From NCBI GenBank assembly GCA_020631395.1, contig JAHDHI010000020.1, positions 1 through 64,000 of the forward strand: 64,000 bases of DNA, read 5' to 3'. The translations under genes and the position numbers were made by a program. Below, piece after piece: positions 17,972-24,757 of the stretch; position 1 is the first letter of the stretch; the number at the start of each line of letters is the position of its first letter. Source of the stretch: Bizionia sp. GTDB taxonomy: Bacteria; Bacteroidota; Bacteroidia; Flavobacteriales; Flavobacteriaceae. Under the pieces are notes generated by a model, which was not told where the DNA came from, ran no database searches, and saw only the letters and a program-made list of their open reading frames with translations.

Positions 17972-18784
17972 ATGACTACTACAGCATTATTTGACAAGCT
18001 ATGGAATGAATACGTTAAACGTACGCCTTCCGCAAAAAAAGTAAAGGATTTGTTTGAGTCTCAAGGGAACACGATCTTGAACGACCACGTTGCATTCAGA
18101 ACCTTTGATGACCCGAGAGTGAACATCGATGTTTTGGCCACTGCTTTCATCAACAATGGATATGAGTATAAAAATGACTATCATTTTCCAAAGAAAAAAT
18201 TGTATGCAAAGCATTTTGAACACAAGACGGACAAGAATGCGCCTTTGGTATTCATAAGTGAATTGATTACAAGCGAACTTTCTACAGAAGCACAATCGAT
18301 TGTAAAAAGCACTTTGGACTCCGTCGATTTTGATGAAGTGGATCCAATGACATTGGTCTTTTCCGGGAAGTTATGGAATACACCATCATACGATTTGTAC
18401 TCTACATTGTTGAACGAATCCGAATACGCCGCTTGGTTGTATGTAAATGGTTTTTGTTCCAATCACTTTACAATAAACGTCAACGAGCTGGACACATTCA
18501 GTGGGCTTGAAGAAGTAAATAACTTCCTGAAAGACAACGGCTTTGAAATGAATGTCTCCGGGGGTGAAATAAAAGGTAGCCAAGAGTCGTTATTAGAGCA
18601 ATCAAGCATACTTGCAGACAAGATCGAGATGGACTTTATGGAAGGCAAAAAGGAAATCACATCTTGCTATTACGAGTTTGCATATAGGTATATGGAAAAT
18701 GGAACCTTATTTAGGGGGTTTATCGCAGATTCTGCCGACAAGATTTTTGAGAGTACAGATGTTAATCAGGCTGTTTTAAGTTGA
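17972..18784 (+). CDS. hglS: DUF1338 protein, HglS-like 2-oxoadipate dioxygenase/decarboxylase
   Basis: A 270-residue DUF1338-family protein. HglS (YdcJ family) is an iron enzyme that turns 2-oxoadipate, CO2-releasing and with oxygen, into D-2-hydroxyglutarate in lysine breakdown. The 2-His-1-Glu metal set is visible as H39 (NDHVAFRTF), H165 (SNHFTIN) and E235 (YYEFAYRY). At 270 residues it is the short form, compared with about 450 in proteobacterial HglS. ATG 17972 is chosen; 17951 lies in the promoter element. It is divergent from an Lrp regulator and a probable D-2-hydroxyglutarate dehydrogenase, which would take its product on to 2-oxoglutarate. Confidence 0.82.
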   Translation: MTTTALFDKLWNEYVKRTPSAKKVKDLFESQGNTILNDHVAFRTFDDPRVNIDVLATAFINNGYEYKNDYHFPKKKLYAKHFEHKTDKNAPLVFISELITSELSTEAQSIVKSTLDSVDFDEVDPMTLVFSGKLWNTPSYDLYSTLLNESEYAAWLYVNGFCSNHFTINVNELDTFSGLEEVNNFLKDNGFEMNVSGGEIKGSQESLLEQSSILADKIEMDFMEGKKEITSCYYEFAYRYMENGTLFRGFIADSADKIFESTDVNQAVLS

Positions 18785-18903
18785 GAGCATAAAATTGTAG
18801 TTTTATCTTTTGGTATCATATTTGTAATACTCTTCTTAATAAAAAAAGGTCTATATTTACATGTTGACCGTATATAAGATTAATTAAACTAAAAATTTAA
18901 ATT

Positions 18904-19389
18904 ATGAAGAAATTATTTTTATTATCATTGATTCTATTGGGATTTAACTTTACTACAAGTGCTCAAAGCATATCCGACAATGCTATTGGATTGCGATTGG
19001 GAGATAGTGATGGCTTTGGGGCTGAAGTATCCTACCAACGAGCTTTGCAAGGAAACAACCGTTTGGAATTTGATTTGGGCTGGCGTTCTGGAGACAACTA
19101 TAGCGGGTTCAAACTTGCAGGTCTTTACCAATGGGTATGGCAATTGGATGGAAACTTCAATTGGTTTGCTGGTGTAGGTGGCGGATTTGGATCCTATAGT
19201 TTCGACTCTCCTTTCAATGGTAAAGATGATAGTGAGTCGTTTGTATTTGCTGCAGGAGACATCGGTATCGAATATGACTTTGACATCCCATTGCTCATTG
19301 CCATAGACTTTAGACCAGAGTTTGGCTTTGGGGATTTTAGAGACGACTTGGACTTTGACATAGCCTTGTCGTTGCGTTATCAGTTTTAA
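18904..19389 (+). CDS. Small outer-membrane beta-barrel protein
   Basis: A 161-residue exported protein with a clear signal peptide (1-20, ending TTSAQ). The mature part is made of alternating aromatic/glycine beta-strands (LGLRLGDSDG-like turns, WRSGDNYSGF, FAGVGGGFGSY, DIGIEYDF, IDFRPEFGFGDF) and ends in LSLRYQF, with a C-terminal Phe as in barrel proteins. This fits an 8-strand OmpA/OmpW-sized barrel. Its function is unknown. It is a single-gene transcript closed by a strong terminator. Confidence 0.8.
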   Translation: MKKLFLLSLILLGFNFTTSAQSISDNAIGLRLGDSDGFGAEVSYQRALQGNNRLEFDLGWRSGDNYSGFKLAGLYQWVWQLDGNFNWFAGVGGGFGSYSFDSPFNGKDDSESFVFAAGDIGIEYDFDIPLLIAIDFRPEFGFGDFRDDLDFDIALSLRYQF

Positions 19390-19410
19390 AAGTAAAAAAC
19401 ACATATAAAC

Positions 19411-19442
19411 AAAAAACCATTTCTTAATTGAAATGGTTTTTT
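19411..19442 (+). terminator. Rho-independent terminator
   Basis: A perfect 13-base stem, AAAAAACCATTTC (19411-19423) and GAAATGGTTTTTT (19430-19442), with a 6-base loop and a T tail, 22 bases after the barrel gene stop. The matching A run on the left could make it work on both strands. Confidence 0.85.
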
Positions 19443-19473
19443 GTTTATTTGAGTTTCAAATTATTGAACAAAA

Positions 19474-20052
19474 ATGAAAAAAGCAGAAATCATCCTATTC
19501 ATACTCATAATAGTTGCTTTTGCAATGAAAGTAATGCACCTGCCTTATAGTTCCATATTGATAACATTTGCATGCATGATGCTCTCCATGCTGTATATGT
19601 TCTTTGGTTTCGCCTTGTTGAATGGCATAAGGCTTAGAACCATGTTTAAAACCGAAAGCTACAAGAATGTATCCATTTTTAGGATATTGGCAGGAATAAC
19701 TCTAGGATTCGTTCTTTCGACAATGGTGGTCTACTGTTTGTTCAAAGTTCAATTTTGGCCTTATGGTGATCAGGGTTTGTTTATGAGTCTGGTTCTATTT
19801 GGAGTGGCCTTATTGACCATTGCCATCTTCTATTTTCTTAAAAGAAGAGTTTTTTTCAAAATAAATAGGATTAGACTTGTGTTGATTGGAATGATAAGCA
19901 TAGGCGTTTATTCTTTGAGTAACGATAGTTTAGTGGACATGTATTATTCTAATCGACCTAAATACGCAAAAGCTTACAAAGATTATCTCAACCACCCTGG
20001 AGATCCTTATTATATGAAATTGTTGGATGAAGCCACTCAGGAACGTGAATGA
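19474..20052 (+). CDS. Integral membrane protein of unknown function
   Basis: A 192-residue protein with about five membrane helices in the first 150 residues and a soluble C-terminal tail (RPKYAKAYKDYLNHPGDPYYMKLL). No family motif is recognised; the opening (IILFILIIVAFAMKVMHLPYSS) resembles small hydrophobic proteins common in Flavobacteriaceae. It follows a terminator and precedes the nucleotidyltransferase by about 30-70 bases on the same strand, so it may head the amino-sugar operon or be independent. Confidence 0.65.
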   Translation: MKKAEIILFILIIVAFAMKVMHLPYSSILITFACMMLSMLYMFFGFALLNGIRLRTMFKTESYKNVSIFRILAGITLGFVLSTMVVYCLFKVQFWPYGDQGLFMSLVLFGVALLTIAIFYFLKRRVFFKINRIRLVLIGMISIGVYSLSNDSLVDMYYSNRPKYAKAYKDYLNHPGDPYYMKLLDEATQERE

Positions 20053-20120
20053 GAATCCCTTGTTTTCTTGCAACTTTACTATAAATGAACAACATCTTGG
20101 CTCCTTTCAACATACTTGAT

Positions 20121-21029
20121 ATGAAACAACAAAAAGCATTGGCAATAATGGCAGCAGGACTAGGATCCAGATTTGGGAGCCTAAAGCAACTGCATTACGT
20201 AACGTCCAACAATTATTCAATAATGGATTTTTCAATTTATGATGCCATAAATGCTGGGTTCAACACCATTGTCTTTATCATTAGGAAGGAGATTTTAAGA
20301 GATTTCAAGATTCGCTATGAAAATAAATTTGATGATGCCATTGCCATACATTTTGTAATTCAGGATGTCAATGACATCTCCCCCTCCCATAAATCCAGAT
20401 TGCAAAGAAAAAAGCCTTGGGGTACTGGACATGCATTATTGACACTTCAGAATACGATAGAGAACAACTTCGCATTGATCAATGCCGATGACTTTTATGG
20501 AAAAGATGCTTTCAAGATCATGCACGATGCTCTTTTTGATTCTGAGACCATAAATGACAACTTCTTCATAGGTTATCCATTGAAAAACACCTTGTCCAAC
20601 AATGGTAGTGTTTCTCGTGGTGAGTGCATCATAGATAAGGACGGTTTTTTGGTTGAAATCCATGAAAGGGTAGAAATCCAAATGCAAGACAACGGCATTA
20701 TCGATTATACTATTTCGGACGAAGTAAAAGGCACGCTATTGCCAGATACGATCGTTTCCATGAATTTTTGGGGATTTACACCCAAGGTATTCGATGTGGC
20801 AACCATTCAATTCGACGGTTTTCTAAAAAAACTTTCTGAGAATGACACGTCGGAATTTTACATTACTACGATTGTAGATCATACAATAAAAAATGGACTT
20901 ATGCATTGCAAGATGCTATCCACCACGTCACAATGGTATGGCATCACCTATAAAAGTGACATAGATGAAGTATCCAACAAGATAGCGGATTTCGTAAATC
21001 AAGACATTTATCCAAAAGTACTATGGTAA
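20121..21029 (+). CDS. NDP-sugar pyrophosphorylase-type nucleotidyltransferase
   Basis: About 302 residues, with the nucleotidyltransferase signature AAGLGSRFGSLKQ at the N-terminus, WGTGHALL, and INADDFYGKDAF with the metal-binding Asp. Such enzymes couple a sugar-1-phosphate to a nucleoside triphosphate. The next gene, overlapping by 7 bases, is an N-acetylhexosamine kinase-like protein that would supply the sugar-1-phosphate, so UDP-GlcNAc or UDP-GalNAc formation is the likely job. I chose ATG 20121 (MKQQKALAIMAAG), close to the signature; ATG 20085 would add 12 residues. Confidence 0.82.
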   Translation: MKQQKALAIMAAGLGSRFGSLKQLHYVTSNNYSIMDFSIYDAINAGFNTIVFIIRKEILRDFKIRYENKFDDAIAIHFVIQDVNDISPSHKSRLQRKKPWGTGHALLTLQNTIENNFALINADDFYGKDAFKIMHDALFDSETINDNFFIGYPLKNTLSNNGSVSRGECIIDKDGFLVEIHERVEIQMQDNGIIDYTISDEVKGTLLPDTIVSMNFWGFTPKVFDVATIQFDGFLKKLSENDTSEFYITTIVDHTIKNGLMHCKMLSTTSQWYGITYKSDIDEVSNKIADFVNQDIYPKVLW

Positions 21030-22114
21030 CGATGAAAGACGTACAATTCATAAGCAATCAGTTTTGTGTTGCATCCAATTTGGAATCCGTTGCTCCCTTG
21101 GAGTCTGGACATATAAATGACACCTTTTTGATTGTAACCAAGAACAATGAACGTTATGTTTTGCAGAAATTGAATGCGAATGTCTTCAACGACGTAGTGA
21201 GTGTCATATCAAATAAGGTCAATGTTAGCAAGCATCTTTTAAAGGTTCAAGATTCCAAATATGAAACCATAACTTTCATAGAAACAAAGGACAAAGCATA
21301 TTATCATATGGACAACAATGGGGACTACTGGAATATGATGTCGTTTATTCCAAATTCCAATACAGTCTCCGTTGCGAATAATGAGAAATTGGTTTTTGAG
21401 GCAGGAAAACTCTACGGAGATTTCATTTCTCAGACGGCTACACTGCCAGCCATCAAAATAAAAGAAACCCTTCCAAACTTCCATAACGTGCCATTGCGGT
21501 TTTCTCAATTTGAAATTGCGCTTCAAAACACATCGGAATCACACAAGGGAGATGCAATGGAAGCCATAGAATTTGCTTATCGATGTCGGGACGAAATGTT
21601 TAGGTTGGCTGCATTGAAAGAAGAAGGTGCATTCCCCATGAGAATTGTTCACAATGATGCAAAGTTATCGAACATCTTGTTCAATGAAAATGACGAAGGG
21701 TTGGCTGTCATTGATTTAGATACCGTAATGCCTGGAATTGTGCATTTTGATTTTGGGGATTCCATAAGATCCATCTGCACGAATATGGTGGAAGATGATG
21801 GGGATTTTGAAAATGTTTCGATCAAACTAGACTATTATGAAGCCTTTTGTAGAGGATATGCTGAATCTACTGGGAGTATTTTAACGCCCCAAGAAGTAAA
21901 ATACTTGCCTCTTGGGGCGAAAACCATAATTTTCATCATGGGATTACGGTTTTTAACTGATTATCTCAATGGCAACACATACTACAAGATAAAATACGAT
22001 ACGCACAATTTGGTACGCTGTAAAAACCAATTCAAATTGCTTGAAAGCGTTCAATTGCATTATGACGAGATCCAAAGAATAACCTATGAAGCTTATGGTT
22101 TAGATATCTCTTAA
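21023..22114 (+). CDS. N-acetylhexosamine 1-kinase-like phosphotransferase
   Basis: A 363-residue kinase of the aminoglycoside-phosphotransferase/choline-kinase fold. The motifs SGHINDTFLI and YVLQKLNANVF near the N-terminus, the catalytic loop HNDAKLSNILF, and the metal-site stretch VIDLDTVMPG...FDFGD match the NahK group. NahK phosphorylates GlcNAc or GalNAc at C1. The Asp in HND is the catalytic base. The gene overlaps the nucleotidyltransferase by 7 bases and converges with a GH109 gene that could release GalNAc, which together suggest amino-sugar salvage. Its end overlaps the GH109 end by 15 bases. Confidence 0.82.
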   Translation: MVTMKDVQFISNQFCVASNLESVAPLESGHINDTFLIVTKNNERYVLQKLNANVFNDVVSVISNKVNVSKHLLKVQDSKYETITFIETKDKAYYHMDNNGDYWNMMSFIPNSNTVSVANNEKLVFEAGKLYGDFISQTATLPAIKIKETLPNFHNVPLRFSQFEIALQNTSESHKGDAMEAIEFAYRCRDEMFRLAALKEEGAFPMRIVHNDAKLSNILFNENDEGLAVIDLDTVMPGIVHFDFGDSIRSICTNMVEDDGDFENVSIKLDYYEAFCRGYAESTGSILTPQEVKYLPLGAKTIIFIMGLRFLTDYLNGNTYYKIKYDTHNLVRCKNQFKLLESVQLHYDEIQRITYEAYGLDIS

Positions 22115-23503
22115 CACCTCTGCCTTTCTAGGAGTCTTCCATGTGCCTCCAGTAAAATCAGGTACTTTGGTACTTGCACTTTCATTCGCCACGGACATTT
22201 CCGACAAAGGTGTAATGGCACTCCAGAGTATTCCATCATATAAATTGATGTCCAATGGGACTCCTTTGTTCAGACAGCGAATCAACCTGTAGATCATTAC
22301 AAAGTCCATTCCACCATGTCCTACGGCATTGGCATCAATTTGGGTTTTCAATTTATTCCACAAGGGGTGGTCGTATTTCTCTCTATAGTTTTTGTATTCT
22401 TCTTCCTTGAGCCAGTTGTGTCCCCAATACTTCAATTCAGGCTCATCAATGAACAAACGTGATGGGTAACCTTGATGTACGGCTTTGGTACCAGTTAAGG
22501 TATTCAATCTAGAATATGGTCTTCCTGTATGGACATCGAATTGAAGCATGATGCTTTTTCCTTTTTTCGTCCGTATCAGTGTCGTATTCATGTCTCCACA
22601 AGCAAAATTGGTAAATTTGCTATTATGTGCCTTTGCCGCCTTGGATAGACTTTGCTCTCTGGAGCTCATAGATACCAAATGGTCATAGTTGTCTCCTCTG
22701 CCAATGTCCATGTAAAAACTGATGGGGCCTAGACCATGTGTAGTGTAAAAGTTCCCATTCCGTTCTTGATGGTGTTTTATGCGCCATTGATCCTCGTAAT
22801 AAACATCGTCCAACATATGCTTTCTCAAGTCATGAATGTAAGCGCCCTCAGCATGGTTAAGGTCTCCAAAGACACCTTTGTCTACCATATTCAACACCCA
22901 AAGCTCTTCCCCATTGAAACAACAATTCTCCATGGTCATGCAATGCTTTTGTGTACGCTCGGCCGTTTCTATGAGTTTCCAACAATCTTCCAATGTGTAT
23001 GCAATCGGAACTTCGCAAGCTACATGCTTTCCTTGTTCCATACCATATATCGCCATTTCTGCATGCCATTTCCATGGTGTTGCTATGATGAGCAAATCTA
23101 TATCGTCCCTTTCAGCTACTTTTTTCCATTCGTCTTCTCCTCCAAAATATAGCTTTGCTTCTTTGGTTTGAATGGTTTTCAGGTAAGCATTGTTCTTTTG
23201 AAGTTTGTCTTCCTTCAAATCTGAAAGAGCCACGATTTCCGCAAAATCATTCTTGATCAAATACTCAAACATTTGAATGAGAACACTTCCTCTATTTCCC
23301 ATTCCTATCATTCCCACTCTAACTTTGCTTATGGGCTCGGTTTTGAGATTTACAACAGACCCGGTCGCCTTGCTCTTGAGTAGAAGTTCGTTTACTTCAT
23401 CTTTGTCTGCAACATTGCTGTCTTTGCAACTAGTGATAATTGGTGACAAACCTAAGAAAAGGCCAGCTCTCGCACTTAAATTTAAAAAGGATTTTCTATT
23501 CAT
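22100..23503 (-). CDS. GH109-like Gfo/Idh/MocA lipoprotein (alpha-N-acetylgalactosaminidase family)
   Basis: A 467-residue NAD-dependent oxidoreductase-fold protein. The export signal MNRKSFLNLSARAGLF ends in ITSC, a lipobox with Cys 26. A Rossmann fold follows (VGMIGMGNRGS, EQGKHVACEVP), then the GH109-type segment THGLGPISFYMDIGRGDNYDH and HGGMDFVM. GH109 enzymes use bound NAD to split alpha-GalNAc linkages by oxidation-elimination. The next genes on the opposite strand are an N-acetylhexosamine kinase and a nucleotidyltransferase, consistent with GalNAc use. A general secreted oxidoreductase is the alternative. Confidence 0.82.
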   Translation of the reverse strand: MNRKSFLNLSARAGLFLGLSPIITSCKDSNVADKDEVNELLLKSKATGSVVNLKTEPISKVRVGMIGMGNRGSVLIQMFEYLIKNDFAEIVALSDLKEDKLQKNNAYLKTIQTKEAKLYFGGEDEWKKVAERDDIDLLIIATPWKWHAEMAIYGMEQGKHVACEVPIAYTLEDCWKLIETAERTQKHCMTMENCCFNGEELWVLNMVDKGVFGDLNHAEGAYIHDLRKHMLDDVYYEDQWRIKHHQERNGNFYTTHGLGPISFYMDIGRGDNYDHLVSMSSREQSLSKAAKAHNSKFTNFACGDMNTTLIRTKKGKSIMLQFDVHTGRPYSRLNTLTGTKAVHQGYPSRLFIDEPELKYWGHNWLKEEEYKNYREKYDHPLWNKLKTQIDANAVGHGGMDFVMIYRLIRCLNKGVPLDINLYDGILWSAITPLSEMSVANESASTKVPDFTGGTWKTPRKAEVLRDI

Positions 23504-23522
23504 TTGTAAGGGTTTTAAGTAA

Positions 23523-23560
23523 GGAAAGTTATTAAAATAATTTCACTATTTAATGACTTT
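23523..23560. repeat. Imperfect palindrome upstream of the GH109 gene
   Basis: GAAAGTTATTAAAATA at 23523 pairs, with one mismatch and one bulge, with TATTTAATGACTTTC ending at 23560. It sits about 20 bases upstream of the GH109 start and after the bshA stop. With no T tail it looks more like an operator than a terminator. Confidence 0.4.
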
Positions 23561-23602
23561 CAAATAAAAACCATACATTTAAATTTAGATAAAGGTTCAA
23601 TG

Positions 23603-24742
23603 TTAACTCAACTTGAGGCATTTGGATAAGGTTGCTTCATATATGGCTTCGTATTCCGGTACTATTTTGAGAATGTCAAATTTGCTCGCTTGTGCTTTTG
23701 CATTGTTTTTAAAAGTATTCAAAACAGATTCATCCTTGAGAATGTACAACGCTTTTTTGCTCATTTCATCTACATTCCCTACATCACTCAAATACCCAGA
23801 AAAGCCATTTAAATTCACCTCTGGAATTCCACCCGTATTGCTTGATATGACAGGGACCCCTGATGCCATCGCCTCCAATGCAGACAAACCAAAGCTTTCT
23901 GTTTCACTTGGCAATAGGAATAAATCGGTAAAACACAAAATGCGATCTATTTGATTGCTATTCCCAAAGAAAACGACCTTGTCTGAAATGCCAAGAGCTC
24001 TACATTGTCTTTCAGCAGGCTCTCTTTCAGGACCTTCTCCCACCATCATCAACTTGGCTGGTATTTCCTTTTGAATGTTGTAAAAGGTGTTAATGACGTC
24101 CGGAATGCGCTTTACCTCTCTCATGTTACTGATGTGCGTGATAATTTTTTCATCATCCCTGGCCATCATCCCACGTTGACAATCTGTAAAATCGTGCTTG
24201 AATTTGTTCAAGTCTATGAAATTGGTAACGACGTTGATCTCGTTCTTGATGTCGAACAGACGTAACGTGTCTTCTTTTAAACTTTTGGAAACTGCAGTTA
24301 CTGCATCCGATTTGTTTATGCTAAAGGTTACTGCTGGTTTGTAAAACGGATGACTTCCAACCAATGTTATGTCCGTGCCATGCAAAGTGGTTACTATGGG
24401 TACGTAAATGTTGTCTTCCATCAATATCTTTTGCGCCATGTATGCCGCATAGGCATGTGGAATGGCATAATGTACGTGTAAGACTTCGATCTTGTGAAGT
24501 TTTACCATATCTACCAATTTGCTGGACAATGCCAACTCGTATGGTTGATAATGGAACAATGGATATTCTGGCACGTTGACTTCGTGATAGTGCACGTTAT
24601 TTCCCAATAGTTCCAACCTTACGGGTTGATTGTATGTTATAAAATGAATTTTGTGACCGCGTTTGGACAATTCCAAACCCAATTCCGTAGCTACTACGCC
24701 GCTACCTCCAAATGTTGGATAACATACTATTCCTATTTTCAT
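23603..24742 (-). CDS. bshA: N-acetyl-alpha-D-glucosaminyl L-malate synthase BshA
   Basis: A 379-residue GT4 glycosyltransferase (GT-B fold). The opening MKIGIVCYPTFGGSGVVATE is diagnostic of BshA, supported by HKIHFITYNQP, the VHYAIPHAYAAYMA segment, TTLHGTDITLVG, and the C-terminal ETESFGLSALEAMASGVPV nucleotide-sugar motif. BshA transfers GlcNAc from UDP-GlcNAc to L-malate, the first step of bacillithiol synthesis. The nearby kinase/nucleotidyltransferase pair could feed UDP-GlcNAc. No bshB or bshC is in the window. It lies 15 bases downstream of the NagZ fusion gene on the same strand. Confidence 0.92.
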   Translation of the reverse strand: MKIGIVCYPTFGGSGVVATELGLELSKRGHKIHFITYNQPVRLELLGNNVHYHEVNVPEYPLFHYQPYELALSSKLVDMVKLHKIEVLHVHYAIPHAYAAYMAQKILMEDNIYVPIVTTLHGTDITLVGSHPFYKPAVTFSINKSDAVTAVSKSLKEDTLRLFDIKNEINVVTNFIDLNKFKHDFTDCQRGMMARDDEKIITHISNMREVKRIPDVINTFYNIQKEIPAKLMMVGEGPEREPAERQCRALGISDKVVFFGNSNQIDRILCFTDLFLLPSETESFGLSALEAMASGVPVISSNTGGIPEVNLNGFSGYLSDVGNVDEMSKKALYILKDESVLNTFKNNAKAQASKFDILKIVPEYEAIYEATLSKCLKLS

Positions 24743-24757
24743 TTAAGTCCTTTGTGT

